Shown: positions 25,701 through 38,507, counted from the first letter of the stretch. The stretch is DNA of 64,000 nucleotides from Lumbricus terrestris (GCA_949752735.1 OX457053.1:7385135-7449134); one strand, 5' to 3'. Notes: generated by a model not told the origin, from the sequence alone. A program made the numbers and translations.

Positions 25701-28700
25701 CATGTAAAGTACACAACAAGCCGAATTAAACGACTGCACGTAATCTTGGAAAACAAAATACTAATATTCACTTATTTATAGTCTACATACTTATATTATT
25801 CCATGCAAGCTACTGTTGAAATAACTTTCTGATGTAGTTCAGAGTAAAAAGTTGCACATCAGACATAATCTGCGTACAAACTAGACATTGCTGACTTTAG
25901 ATATGTATTGGGACCACATAAACTTTTGTGAAAGTAAAAGATTTTGACACTCGACCAACTAAAATTCACAAATGCAGCCACACGATAATACCCCTAGTCT
26001 TGCATTAAAAGTCCACAACTACCTAGCTTTTGAGCACGTCAAACTTTTGAATCACAAATCAGCAAATGCGTAGTTTTTGAGCACTTTAAAGTCTTGCATT
26101 ACAAGTCAGGAAACTCCAAAGTATCATTAACATGCCTCTATAACTTGCTGTATAAATCCAAAGGAATACACAGACGAGAAAATAAATTTATTGATTAAGG
26201 AATCAACAAGTTGTAGATTCAAGACAATATTATATGCAGAGCATCACACTGCGGTCAGAGAAAACAATATGGCCCCGGCCGCTCAAGGAAAATTATGCCA
26301 CAGCAACAGTTACGATTACGGAGAGCAATGCTTTCGAAACTGAAGGCATAGAATTCAAGAGAGAATGTCACCTGGGAGCTCCTTTCCTTTCGTCGGATAT
26401 CTCGGATGCTTGCCATCCTTTCCAGGCCATTCGATCTTCAACGGTCCAAACATCCTGAACGAACTCTGGAGACCCGCTACAACACATCGGTCAAACACTC
26501 AAATTCAGTCACACTTCAAATTGCATGCTGGAATTTATGCACTGGCTCCCAGTCCATCAGCATATTGAATACATCACCTCCTTGAAAACAGCACTTTGGC
26601 TTACCAAAAGAGCAAATTCACAAAAATAGATTGGCCTACCAAAGTAACTTTAAACCAATTTACGAAATTAAATTAAAACCTACTACTAGGAAGATGTCGA
26701 ACAGAAAAACATCTCGAGAACCTACTTTCGGTGATGTCCCATGGCACTCCACCGAGGAAGACTTTGAACGAGTAGGCGGGGTTACGATGAGCTTTGAATG
26801 GAAGCTGACCACTCCACGTGCAAGTCGGCTCAGAAATGGCTAATAAACAAAACAGAAAACAATCAGTCATGCAAAACCAAATCACAGGACATCAGCAAAG
26901 CAAATGAAAATCACATTCAGCAATGCAAAACAAGAAACGACATTCAGCAGAACAAAATAAAAATAATTACATTCAGCAATGCAAAATCAAAATCACACTC
27001 AGCAATGCAAAACAAGAATCAAATTCAGCATTTACAAACAAAAACAACATTCAAGAACGCAAAACAAAATTTCATTCAGCAATCAAATGCCTTGCAAATG
27101 CTGGCAAGTGGCAACACCCAATTTATCAAACGTCATCCAATTCAATCGTCGCAAACATTTCACACATTATCAACAGAGTCAGAACTCCTAAAAAGTCACA
27201 GTTACAGTGCACAACAACTACTCACTTGCAGCATTCCTGTACAGCTTTGCCGCTCGCTCAATGGAATACGGATCAGTGGAGCTGGTGGCAAAGAGCGAGT
27301 TAAGAGCAGTGTACGGACGACTGGCAAAGAGGTCGGCGCTCATGCTGAAGTCGTTGTACAGCGGCTGCTGGAAGCGGTTTTCCGACGACATTGGTTGACG
27401 CTGCAGTGGAATGTCCGTCTGAAAACCCAAGACCTTCAGCAGATCCAGAGGCGGCGAACCGGTGCCAGCACCACCACCAACAACGCCTGGACCTGGCTGC
27501 GGAGCCTGCTGCATCCTTGACGAAAACGTATTCAGCAGCGGATGCGGTTGGTAGGGATTTCCTTGGCCAAGATGCAAAGAATTCTAGAAAAGGCAAAGCA
27601 TAAACAATTTTTTAGTTCAGTTTGCTAGTATAATAATAATCTTTGTTTAATTTCAAACCTACTCAATGCATTTTAATTACAATTCATAGAATGAACAAAT
27701 GATCACAAGTTATTACAGGGATGGAATTCAACTGTCTGGCAGCCGTGCAAGCACTGCAAGGCGTCAATCCTGTCCCATTGCTCATTTTACCATTCATGTT
27801 CTTTCTTCTCGGTTACTTTACAAGGTTTGCCATTTTTTTTTAAAGTTCTGCTTATCCACCATTGCATATTGTAAACCAGAAAAGTCTAAACTGTGCCAAG
27901 AAGTCCCAATACAAGTGCTTCTGGAACTGGCTCTGGCAAGATTAAAGAAACCTCTACATGGCTCGGTTTCTGGTGTTCCATCAGTCATAGATGATATACT
28001 GGTGTCATTGAGGTCATTAAAAAATAATAATCAGGGCTATAGTGGCTAAATTAGAGACGAGCATCACGCTTCAGTTACCTAGTCCCGTCTGTTGGCCATT
28101 TTCCCTTATGCCAAACAGCGAGTCAAGTACACTCTGCATACTCGCGTACAGCCGTACACACTCGAATACAGCCCCAATAAAAATCCAGCAATTGGTAAAA
28201 CCATTCCTATGAATTTTGTCGCTTTGTAATCAAATGGTCCATTTACAAACGTTAACCATCTAATGCTCTTCCTACTTTAGGTTCAACCTGGTCAGCCCAC
28301 AAGACGTCGAAGCAGAACTAAACAAATCTCTGGCTATATTTGGAAACATCATCACCATATATACCGTCATCATAAGCAACTCACCATGAGCTCAAGCAGA
28401 GCAGTCTCGGAGAATTCGGAACCGCTGCTCACTCCACTTGTATCGGAATCCGAGGGAGAATTGCTCCGACCCACGCCCAACATGTCCAGACCAAATGCGC
28501 CAGTTGTTGTTGGCTGCTGCGATACTCCACCACGATCGCCAATAATACCAAAGCCATTGCTGTGGTCAGCACTAGGAACAAATTCAACAGAACAACAAGC
28601 ATTAAACAGTATATAGCAACATTAAATTACTGCAATTTACAACACGCAGCTGTTCGGTTTCGATATGCAAGAGGTTTCATCAGCACATAACCACCAATGG

Positions 28701-31700
28701 CCCAATGGGACTCCTGGTCACGGCAAGATGACAAAAGACAAAAGCAAAAAAGACAAAAGCATAAAAGACAGAAGCATAAAAGACAGAAGCATAAAAGACA
28801 GAAAGCATAAAAGACAAAAGCATAAAAGACAAAAGCATAAAAGACAGAAGCATAAAAGACAGAAAGCATAAAAGACAGAAAGCATAAAAGACAAAAGCAT
28901 AAAAGACAGAAAGCATAAAAGACAAAAGCATAAAAGACAAAAGCATAAAAGACAGAAGCATAAAAGACAGAAGCATGAAAGACAGAAGCATGAAAGACAA
29001 AAGCATAAAAGACCAAATCATAAAAAACAAAGCATAAGAGACAAAAGCATAAAAAGACAAAAGCATAAAGGGCAAAAGCATATTCAGGACCATCGACCAT
29101 TCCACCAACTTCATCAACCACATCAAGTCTTGTCATTCAAACCGCACCCACTGGCAACGCTCTCAGCTTACTACACATTATTATGCCAACTGATGTAAAC
29201 ATCTTGAAGAGGTGCTATACAAATTCTCGGAATGAATTAAATGAATTCAAAGAGTGTTCACTGGAAAAACTTCAAAGCACTGCTCACCATACTCTACATA
29301 ATCAAACAGTGAAATAATCCTGTTTGCCAGAACTCTAGTTTTAGCCCATATCTCATATATTTGAAATTCAAATTGATGATGATGTACAAGCACTTGTTGT
29401 AACACCCCATCAAGACTTCTACTCGGAGGAACTCCTGGCTACACCATGCACAAGGATTCGGGATTTCACGCTGAAGTTCACGAGCACTTGCAAGTGAAGG
29501 ACTTGCTCAGAGTCCTTCCAGCTCCAAGGTTGTAATTGTAATCGTACATTTATATAGCGCCACTTCAAGAGAACTCCTCAGAGGCGCTCCCGACCTGACA
29601 CCTAACCACAATCAAAGAGAATGGTTTTCAAACGCTTGCGGAAAAGGGGCAAAGAAATACAAAGAAGTTCATTGCGGAGACTAATATTAGGTAACTTATT
29701 CCAAAAAGACGGACCAACCATAGCAAAGCTACAAAGGTACGTAACATACACCTACACCACTGTGCCCTAGTGGACAAAGCAACGATTATACATGGACAGA
29801 AATTCTACTTTACTTCTGGGCGAAGGCACTATAAACTATACCTTGGTGCTGAACTTGCGAACAGCTTATGATCGCCACGTATCGGCCGACATGCTCGGAT
29901 ACTCGACTCCGTCAAATGCTCGAGCGTGCGATTGGAAATTGCTCCCGGGATGAACGAGTCGGTGACCATCTGCGAGTGAACTCTTTGACCTCCAAGGCCC
30001 AGAGATTGGTTCGGTTGAAAAGGAACTCCTCCTGGTGAAACTAAAACAGGACAAACAAACTTAAGTCATTCATTCACTCATTCACACGCTCAAGAGCATT
30101 TATGAAGTACATTACAGTTAACTCATCTTCAGTACCTATCAGGTTGCAAATAAACACTACAAACAATCTTTCCCATTTAATGGCTCGACACGGTGGACGC
30201 AGTAAACAGTCCAGCACATACAACATTAAGCAACATCAACATCAAGCAGGCCTATTATATACTCAAAACTGTCCCTTTTTGCCATGCTAGAGTCGGGAGC
30301 GCTTCCGAGTAGTCCCCTTGAAGAAGCGCAATACAAATTCTTGAATGAATGAATGAATGAATGAATACGAGAAGCTCTGAATAATCTGGTTGTCACAAAT
30401 TCGCTTTTCTGGATGCTGTATAAAGCTTCAGATAGTGAATAGAATCGTGATTGTCTGCGTAATGCCATGTCATCCTCATCAACTTGGCATTTTATCAAGC
30501 GATTTTGAACATGATAATCACTGGGGAAGGCAAATGTGCATGAAAAACCAGGTCACCTAATAACCACACTTCAGAGAATACATTACAACCGTCAATTTGA
30601 AAATGCCTGCTTCATAAAGTTCAGAAGAGTAAGCACTTTGAAGTCATGCAAATTAAGAGCAATACCTAAACCAGACGATGCACGTTGCACAGTTCAGAGT
30701 CAAAAACATCCAAAGATCCACCCAGCAGCAATTTGCAAAAACACCACCAGACAAAATTCATATATATGTGTACAGAATGATTATAAGTTAACGAGCAACC
30801 ATTCAGGCTAGAACGTAAAGCACGGTTCAAACAGAAAGATTTTCATAGTAAGCACTTTTGCTCAAATATAAAGTTTAAGAATCATCTGCGAACGATTCTC
30901 ATTTGTTACTAGTTGTGAGAGCATGTGGGTTTGCTGGAGGGGGGGGCGAGCTGGCCCATGTAGCTGTCTAGCTGCAACGTTTCAGGTGAAAATTAGGTTT
31001 TTGCGCCCCCCCCACCCTGGACCCCATGGTGGTAGAGATTCGCCAACCCGTTCACCGGGTGTCCCATGCCAACACGGATCAGTAGTGAAGGTTTCGAATG
31101 AAAAGGTGAATGAATACAGGTCAAACAGCAAAAATTGGGGTTTTCGCCCCCACACCCTGCCCCACCCCATGGTGGTAGAGATTCGCCAACCCCTCCACGG
31201 GTGTCCCATGCCGAGACCAACAGAGTAGTGATGGTTTTGGAGTGAAAAGCCCAAAAACTGTTGAAATGCATCCCGGTCAAACAGACAGACAGTTCTATTT
31301 ATTTATAGATGTAAACAACAAAGAAACAACCTAGACTCATTAGAAACGTTTACAACTGGCAATGCTTACAAGAGTTGAACGTTCCCAGATTCTGACGGAT
31401 GTTCTGATAGAGTTCAGGGTTGAGGCCAATCAGAAACGACAGATCCAAAGGTGGAGTAGCCAGTCCGCCATGAGTGATCCCTCCTTTGTGAAGACAGCAA
31501 AAATAATACTCAATATATAAGATAACAATGTACGCAGGGTGAGAATTGCCGGGGGGGTTGGGGGGGTTCAACCCCCCCAGTCTTTATTAGTGCCCCATAG
31601 TAAACTCTGTTTTTCACACCCCAATTCCAAGTTTATCATAGGCCAACCCCCCCAGTTATTTTTCCACAATTCTCACACTGAATGTACGAACTATTCACAA

Positions 31701-33965
31701 ACTCAACAGCCGTCTACTTAAAGTTTAATTAACGAGTCACATAATTGTCTCATTCAAATATTCATTGTGTGTATATATATATACCCTGGACCAAAAAAGA
31801 GCATGCCATTTTTTATAAAAGCCTTTAAATATTACCAGCATCTTCCACAGGACACTGAACCTTGTGATCTTAATCTGTACCAGTTCATTGTTCAAAACCA
31901 CAGCACAACTGGCAATTCTGTTGAAACTCTAACAATTAGGGAAGTCGTTTGTAGAAAGCAAACACATGTACAATTGTACATGCCTAATAAAGTTCAGAGG
32001 AGGGACACGGTGGTTTAGGGGTGTGTTTGGTGCCTTGGAGCCAGAAGGTTGCGGGTTCGAATTCACCTAATGACGTCAGGTAGGGACCCTGATCAAGTCC
32101 TTCACTCGAAATTGCTCATGTGTTTTGGCGTGAAACTCCAATTCAGTGTTCGTGCTGTGGTCGGGAGCACCTCCGAGTAGAGGAGATCTGAGGGCGCGGC
32201 GGCGCTATAACAACCACTCAAATACACATACATGGTAATATATGTTATCTCAAACCTTGAAAACATTAGAACAAATGAAGGACTTCAGTGCAACAGTTAC
32301 TGTTGTCCAATAAATAAATGTTAAAATGTTATTAAAACCTCCAGACAGAAAATATATCAATTTCCCATAAATTCAAAAATTTTAATTAAGCATGTTTTAG
32401 AATTTAGCATCTCTCAAACTATGAATCATGCAAACGCAATTCCAAAAATAAATATTTATTTTCCCATTTCAAAAGCATTACTAAAAGCTATGCATATGCC
32501 ATTTCAAAAGTAGTTCCAAAGCATAAATCACGACTTTTCAAAACCCACTCCAAAACTAAGGATTGTACCATTTCAAAAATATTTCCATTAGGTCTTTACT
32601 CTTTTCAAAAGTAGCTCCAAAACTAAGGAACAGGGAAAAAATTCAAAAGTAGCATTCTTCACCCAAGAATTTTTGGGAAATTTATACAGGTTATGAAAAT
32701 TCAATTTATACACCACCTTGCGAGTTGTCAGAGTTTGGTTGTAGATTGTTACTCCCATCCAGAGTGTTGTCAAGTAGCACGCTGATCTTGTTAAATATCT
32801 CGAAATTGTTGCTTGAATTCACTACCGGCGTACCTTGGTCAAAATCGTCCACATTCCCGTCCTCGCTGAAATGGGTTGGGGTGGTCACAAGCTAAAATAC
32901 AGCCGCATACATTTCTTAGTAGGCCTACATGGTAAATGTATTCACAAGTTGTTTGCTCAAAATGGATTTACAGGTTCCATTTGTTAATAAGGCCAACATA
33001 ATTATAGAAAATGCTCAAACTAGGCTTTTGTAGGACATCGGAGCTACAGAGTAGTAGCCTTGAACGGCCACTATGTAAATAATAAAAATAATAACAACAA
33101 TACTATCAATATTAATAACCATAATCTGAAACAATAAATCCTGAAAATCTAGGTTCACAAATATTCATTTATCTGAAAACATGCTGTTGCTCCATGCATG
33201 CCCCAACTCCCAGCAAGGCATTCCCAAAAAATGTAAGAACAATTCCTCAAGTCCACAACTGGGCTAACAATGCAGTCGTGGTGCAACGTGCGAGAGTTCG
33301 CACTTTCTGTAGCCAAGGAACAATTTCAAGGCGTTTCAAGGGGGTCTTGGGGTGTGGGGCGAGGGGTTTCCAATTGACAAAGCCTATAGTGGTATTTTTT
33401 CCACATCTTTGTTTTTATTTTTACAACAGTAGGCTAATTCACTCGTTTCAGGGGTTTGAACTCGTAAAAGCACCCATAAATAGGCCTTTAGGGCTCACGC
33501 CAATGTGCACATTTTCTTTGTCGCTCAGGCATACGAGTGGACAACCAAACCTTGCCTTTGCGGCATCTTTCTAACTTAGGCCTAGTGGGCAATTTGAACC
33601 CACGGCGCCTGGGTTCAAGGTCAAAAATAGCACCTTAGATTACAAAACGCTTTCGGTTAAAGTGTAATCGGAAAACATTCATAACCTTTTTCGAAAAGGT
33701 AAACAAATGTTATAAGCCTAACTATCCCCACACACTGCCAAATAATTTGAAAGCAACTGAAGTAGCGTAATATAGGCTACGGCGTTATATCCCCTAAAAG
33801 ACGCTATATCAAATGCAAATTGTAGAGCAACATAAAATGCCCCTCACTGTCCTCACAATATCGTGGCGTAATAAAACTGGACTTAAATGAGACTTCAATG
33901 AGACCGAAAGCGCCCACAAGTCATTACAGCAACTAATAACCAACTTCGAAACTGCATACCGGCAT
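22787..33965 (-). CDS. CPEB1: Cytoplasmic polyadenylation element binding protein, CPEB1/Orb type
   Basis: RNA-binding regulator of poly(A) length and translation of maternal and neuronal mRNAs. Exons, 5' to 3': 33965-33960, 32891-32717, 31483-31370, 30040-29842, 28571-28385, 27583-27226, 26839-26726, 26476-26372, 25697-25567, 24728-24536, 24058-23964, 23023-22787. All have GT-AG borders, all phases close, total 637 residues. The start exon contributes only ATG CCG and an in-frame stop lies upstream without another ATG. Near residues 32-47 is the conserved [16 protein letters not shown] motif. Near 201-211 is [11 protein letters not shown], shared with vertebrate CPEB1. RRM1 has RNP2 KVFLGGVP (372-379) and RNP1-like GYVYIHFE (421-428). 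RRM2 has TVFVGALHG (487-495) and [16 protein letters not shown]. The ZZ domain ligands are visible at C571, C574, C583, C588, C593, C596, H601 and H609. It is of CPEB1 rather than CPEB2-4 type by the ZZ and N-terminal motifs. Vertebrate CPEB1 is about 560 residues; this one has a longer middle. Confidence 0.96.
23205..23275 (+). mobile_element. LINE-type 3' tail
   Basis: Reads GGAGCGCCTCCGAGTAG...GAAGAGGCGCTATATAAATAC. In the last CPEB intron. Confidence 0.65.
23335..23565. mobile_element. hAT-type MITE, 231 bp
   Basis: Ends CAAGGCTGTAGCTA and TGGCTACGGCCTTG; flanks GCCCTTGT and GCCCTTAT are an 8-bp duplication with one mismatch. Same family as 62273-62527. In the last CPEB intron. Confidence 0.88.
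24350..24535 (-). repeat. Repeats made of CPEB exon 10 end plus donor site
   Basis: The true junction at 24536 reads CACAAGTATCCGATTG then GTAGGC (KYPIG of RRM2). Immediately downstream in the intron the same CACAAGTATC..TTGGTAGGC block recurs in several degenerate copies. The nearest is almost exact (TATCCGATTGGTAGGCACAA); farther ones read CACAAGTATCTGTTTAGTAT or CAAGTTTGGTAGGC. Confidence 0.88.
26920..27075. repeat. Degenerate tandem repeat, about 28 bp
   Basis: Units around ACATTCAGCAATGCAAAAC in the CPEB intron between exons 6 and 7. Not exon-derived as far as can be seen. Confidence 0.7.
28741..29070. repeat. 14-15 bp array AAAAGACAGAAGCAT
   Basis: Over 20 units with small length variation, upstream (in gene orientation) of CPEB exon 5. 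The apparent hydrophobic or lysine-rich reading frames are products of the repeat. Confidence 0.92.
29385..29600 (-). mobile_element. SINE copy followed by LINE-type tail
   Basis: Minus-strand SINE body (GTGAAGGACTTGCTCAGAGT) at 29385-29530, and a second tail, TATATAGCGCCACTTCAAGA, at 29550-29600. In a CPEB intron. Confidence 0.65.
30282..30362 (+). mobile_element. LINE-type 3' tail with GAAT repeat
   Basis: GGGAGCGCTTCCGAGTAGTC then GAAGAAGCGCAATACAAATT and a GAAT run. Confidence 0.7.
30995..31260. repeat. Two tandem copies of a 130-bp GC-rich unit
   Basis: Both copies contain ATGGTGGTAGAGATTCGCCA and GTGTCCCATGCC, and end near GAATGAAAAGG/GAGTGAAAAG. Situated in the CPEB intron between exons 3 and 4. 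No coding content recognised. Confidence 0.75.
31535..31680. mobile_element. hAT-type MITE, 146 bp
   Basis: Ends CAGGGTGAGAATTG and CAATTCTCACACTG with perfect 8-bp duplication AATGTACG (31527-31534, 31681-31688). G-rich and C-rich arms pair. It lies 50 bases upstream of CPEB exon 3. Confidence 0.93.
31998..32240 (+). mobile_element. Full-length tRNA-derived SINE
   Basis: The tRNA-like head GGTGGTTTAGGGGTGTG with box B GGTTCGAATTC is followed by the body TCACTCGAAATTGCTCATGT. The tail GGGAGCACCTCCGAGTAG...GGCGGCGCTATAAC matches the LINE tails in this window. The most complete copy seen. Confidence 0.8.
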
Positions 33966-34264
33966 CTTGTCTTCTCGTTCAACTCGTTGATCCTCGGTTC
34001 GTAGCACGGTTAAGTCGCAATAATCGATTAAAAAGACCTTCGCTCGTTTCTTTAAAATGTCTCCTACACGAATTCGTTCTCGAATAACGTTTCAATGAGA
34101 AGACGAACCCACTTTTATCCCTATACCCTTAAAAACCACTCCTTCAAATCACCGTATTACCATATTATGTCGTCGACACCGTCTTCATTTATGTTCTCCG
34201 TCAACAGCGCATCGTTCTGCACCATTGAGCATCACTTCGAAGTAGTACGGCCCGGTCTAATTGA

Positions 34265-34287
34265 GTCACGTGATCTTCGCGCCAAAT
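34265..34287 (-). promoter_or_regulatory. E-box and E2F-like site upstream of CPEB
   Basis: TCACGTGA (34266-34273) and, on the gene strand, ATTTGGCGCGAAG (34275-34287), about 300 bases before the CPEB start codon. Motif and position only. Confidence 0.3.
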
Positions 34288-34776
34288 AGAAGCAGACGAC
34301 TTTTCTACAGGTAACGCGAGAACGTTGTTTACAGGTAGCCCAAGGACGATTTATACACAGGACAGGAAAGTTCTTATATGAGCGCCTTGTACAGGAAAAT
34401 GGCGTCCGACGCCGACCCATGCGCCGAGCGTGTAACGTGGCGCTCCTAGCGAAGCGGGCGTAAAAGCGCGTGTTTCCTTAACGAATGCATTGCGGATGCT
34501 ATGTAGAAAACGATGAATAATTATCTTTAAAGCAATAAACAATCGCATATGTAGAGTGAAACATCGTGCTCAATATACGCTGTAATGTCTATCACCATTA
34601 ATATGGCATGTTACATAATTTTAAGGCTAATTTTGAAATTTTTACGAGGCGTCCCAAGCCGGAGTCAACATGGGCCTAACTCATGGTATACATCGACGAA
34701 TTGTTTGCGTCTGATACGATGAGATCGAGAAGAGTTAAATTTTCACATGATGCGTATGAACAGCTGTCTATGAACC

Positions 34777-35095
34777 CAGGGCTTAAAGTGTGCCTGGATG
34801 GTCATGGACGGCGTCCACGCACTTGTTCTAAAATCTGAACGCCGTCCAGCCACTTATTGGCGAGCACTGACTGGAAAGGTAAGGGGCGTCCAGGCGCTTC
34901 TTTTGGAGAGGTAAGGGCAGGGCTTAAAGTGTGCCTGGACGGTCATGGACGGCGTCCATGCACTTATTTTAAAATCTGAACGCCGTCCTGCCACTTATTG
35001 GTCAGCACTGACTGGAAAGGTAAGGGGCGCCCAGGCACTTCTTTTGGAAAGGTAAGGGGCGTCCAGGCACTTATTTTTCCACACTTTTAGCACTG
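34777..35095. mobile_element. hAT-type MITE interrupted by a sister copy
   Basis: Starts CAGGGCTTAAAGTGTG and carries GGTCATGGACGGCGTCCA. A second copy, 34918-35095, lies inside its right part with ends CAGGGCTTAAAGTGTG and CACACTTTTAGCACTG and perfect duplication GGTAAGGG (34910-34917, 35096-35103). The right end of the outer copy is not clear. Confidence 0.85.
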
Positions 35096-35286
35096 GGTAA
35101 GGGGCCGTCCATAAAGTACGTCACGCTCCAGGGGGGGAGGGGTGTAGGAAAGTGTGAGTTTGTGACAGGGGGGTCAGGCCATGTGTGACGTCACATTAAC
35201 TTCATGCCTTTATGATCAGCCTACATGCCTTTGTGATTGTAGATTGAACCTCAGAAAACCAGAGGGTAGGACATTAACCCCCTGGG

Positions 35287-35357
35287 CAGGACTTAAAGTG
35301 TACCTGGACGGTCATGGACGGCGTCCGGGCACTTATTTTTCCACACTTTAGGCACTG
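35287..35357. mobile_element. 71-bp hAT-type MITE
   Basis: Ends CAGGACTTAAAGTGTA and CACACTTTAGGCACTG with perfect 8-bp duplication CCCCTGGG (35279-35286, 35358-35365). Same family as 34918-35095 but internally deleted. Confidence 0.9.
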
Positions 35358-36099
35358 CCCCTGGGACAACCCCTCCCTGATTTATCCTAGGACATTAACC
35401 CCATGGACAACAACCACCCTTCACTGTGCAAATAGACTATCTCTGTAGGTAATAACTAGGTATAATTTGATCACACTTAGGTCACATTTAAGTCATGGCA
35501 GTTACACAGCAGGTGGAAGAATCTAAGTCGTGCTAAATTGCTATTCCTCTGCACAACATAACTACAGGTCTTTGTGTTTAGTTACTTCACTTTCATCAAC
35601 TAGGAACATTAAACACAATAAAAAATTGAACACAATACTTTTAACCATTTCAGTTCATATAGCAAGTTAGCAACTCATGCATACAAATCATTAGGAACAA
35701 TGTCTTATATAAAGCTCTCATTGGCTGAGTTATTAATATTCACAGAATGATGCTAAAACTCAAAGCCAATGCTAAAGCATACATATGCAGACATACATGT
35801 ATGCAACATACATGCAATGAAATTGAATGTTCCTCTACCAGGTTAAAACGCTTTAAAACGAAACAAATACAATGTTGGATTTGTAGGAAGTGCATCGTTA
35901 TCACGCGAGTCTAGACAGGTGGTACATGGATACACCATGTGATTGTTTTTGCAACATATCCACTAATATATGCCATGGCATTAAGAGTGGCCAAATCATG
36001 AAAGTAACCTGAAAGTCAGTTGTAAATACATTAGATTTTGAAGAACAACATGCAATGACTGGTTCAGTTGTTGGCACCAAATGTCTAACTTCTTTCACA

Positions 36100-38280
36100 G
36101 GGGGTTGGCTAATTTCTGAAGACAAAGTAAAATTGCATTGTCATTACTCTCACATTTTCCATTAGCATAACTTGACAATAGATTGTTTGCTATACCCTGG
36201 CACACAGCACTGCGAAATTTACTTGCTGATGGATTATCCTTAGGTAAATCCGCCTTTCTACCGAATGGATGTAAAGTAGCTTTCAAGGCAGTCCTAATTT
36301 AATCTACGAGGCATCATAAACTTAGGTCTGGTTTGACTGTTTCCCATAAATGCAGCAGAGTGGAGAGAGATAGTCTCCAGTAAATTTTAGTTTTTGATCC
36401 AATAAATTTTCACTGAGAAAACCAAGTTATGCAGTCTTGCCAGAATTTTACATGGAAAGAAATGGCTGTCAGTGGATGTCGTCTAATTTTTACATCCTTG
36501 AAATTAACACCATTGCAGGAATCAAATAATTTGTCCATGCGTTCCAAAAGTTCAGCTGTGACAATAGCATCACTAGGCAGCAAGTCACCTGGAAGAACAC
36601 CTTAGCTGACATTGAAGAAACTGTAAAGGACTGCATATCATATGACTTAGCTACTTAGATGCAGCCTTAATAATTTCATTCATTGACATGGAATTGTCTA
36701 TTTTCTTTGCACATAGTTTTCGGACCTGTCAGATGTAGTACGAGAGGCGACGGTGAGTTCATCAGTACTGTAGATCATGCTTCCAAGAACGAACTGATTG
36801 TCCTGTAAAAACAAACATAGGTAAAACATATAAACATATGCTACCAGACAACGTCGAGCCTACTCGGTCGTTTCCTGAATGAATGAATGAATGAATAAAA
36901 ATGCAAGCATTTACTGCTCAGCGTTCTTGTCTAAGAATCACAAGCAAGGGGTAAAAAGTGGAAGTAGAAACATTTTTAAAATATGAGTAAAAAATTACTG
37001 CAATGTAGAAAACATCGTGTTAACAGTGTCAAATGATGCGTGGATTGTAGCATTAGTTCAAGTCAAGCTATGGGTTTACCAGAGATCTTTTCAATTAATA
37101 TTTTTATTGTCGCAATGAGCACTACAATGGGATATATAACTGCAAGCACTTTATGTTCATCCACATGGCACATTCAAACAATTTAAATTCATTCTGAATT
37201 CAATGCTAGATGTAGATTAGTAAACTTTCTAAAATAATATAAAATTTGAAATATAAACAATGTGTTTGAAGCATTTCAAGGATCTATGAGCTAACGCAAA
37301 AAGCCTGTTTGGGCAGTTTTTCACGGTTAAACTTTGAGTTCAACTTTTTAATTTTCAATTAAATGAGAATTAAATTGAGAAATAAGTAAAATGCTATTAT
37401 AGGGATAAGTTATAATTATTGAAACAAACCGCCAATTACAAATAGCCTTCTAAGTCTTTGTGTTATAATTAAAGGTCGGTTTTTGCACTCGCCATTTCAG
37501 TTAACGGTCCGCGAGCTTCATCCAAAAATTATTGCCGGTCCGTGGCTTGCAGAAGTTTGAGAACCACTGTACTAGGATGCTGAAACTAAACTAGATATCA
37601 GATTTAGATTTTAAATACTAAAACAAATTGCAATCAAGTCCTACAAAATTTTATTTCTAACCTGGTGGTGTTGAAACATCTGCACGTGGCTTTCGAGGTA
37701 GAGATGGTTTTCGAGGCAGTGGTAGCTTGCGACACGACTGAAGTCTCTTGGGTAGATTTGGAACATTGAACAGTGTTGGTGGCACTGCATTCCACACCAA
37801 GCTGTCTCGCCTTTGGCTTTTCATGAATTGACTCTCCTCAAAGTGGTCAGCACACAGTCCACAGCTTTCAGATAAATACGCTGCAGATCGAGCGTTTCAC
37901 TAGATCCTGACGTCGCATAATTGTACTCATCGCCTGCATCTGCCAAACACATGTAGCAATGCAAATTGTTACCTCTGAATTACTTATCATTTGCTTTAAT
38001 TTATTACTCGGCGAAGTTACGAGAAAACAAAACAGATGTCTGACTTTTCGAATCAATGTCAGACACGATTGACCGAATGTACACACAGAGTTATACAGCC
38101 GAATTCGTTCGCAATGCCGACCGCACGTTTATGCGATTTAGATTACTTAACCAAGCAAATTTCAAACAATATCTAAAATCATAGCATCATTTACCTTTCT
38201 TCGTTTTTTGGAAACCGAAATAAAGACAATCCAGGATTTTTCTTCCTCGAAATCTTACAATTAATCGATGAACACCACAT
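36100..38280 (-). pseudogene. Decayed THAP / P-element-type transposase
   Basis: Exon-like block 38280-38195 starts MWCSSINCKISRKKNPGLSL and then FRFPKNEE with a GT donor: the C-x4-C half of a THAP zinc finger. Block 37939-37662 supplies the second half (CGLCADHFEESQF, then NAVPTLF), but between them the frame carries stops and two apparent frameshifts. Further left, 36585-36410 reads ELLERMDKLFDSCNG and then HVKFWQDC. Near 36300-36133 are DCLESYFTSIR then, after stops and a frame change, ASKFRSAVCQG. The last parts resemble the C-terminal region of P-element/THAP9-type transposases. Numerous stops make it inactive. Whether it was a transposon or a domesticated gene cannot be told. Confidence 0.75.
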
Positions 38281-38507
38281 TGCGCGTGCCGAGTTTGTTG
38301 TTGTCTACGAGAGCCTTTACGTCCGCTTCACCAGGCGGCGCGACGATCGCCTACTAAAAATAGAACTAACCAACGACACCATATATAAAACGGATATACA
38401 TGCTTTTTATACAAGAAACCTATCCTCTAAATATAGAATCCTTGCAGGTAGCCTAAACCAAGGATGGGTTAGGCTTCAGCTGCTTTATAACTCTGTAGGC
38501 ATAGGTG

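Noticed and set aside
26798..27520. 240-residue plus-strand frame
   Set aside because: Runs through a degenerate repeat and antisense to a well-supported CPEB exon (27226-27583).
28627..29136. Apparent membrane protein of repeated [10 protein letters not shown]
   Set aside because: Frame of the AAAAGACAGAAGCAT array; no start context or conserved segment.
29866..30054. Separate minus-strand frame starting [11 protein letters not shown]
   Set aside because: Shadow frame of CPEB exon 4 (30040-29842), which reads in another phase consistent with its neighbours.
32015..32090. tRNA gene candidate (box A and box B present)
   Set aside because: No cloverleaf-length closure, and the segment is repeated with the same downstream body and LINE tail, so it is a SINE head.
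37470..37570. Further hAT element ending GTTTGAGAACCACTG
   Set aside because: Only a right-end-like sequence was found; no matching left end or target duplication.
37662..38280. Intact THAP-domain gene
   Set aside because: The two halves of the finger cannot be joined without stops and frame changes.
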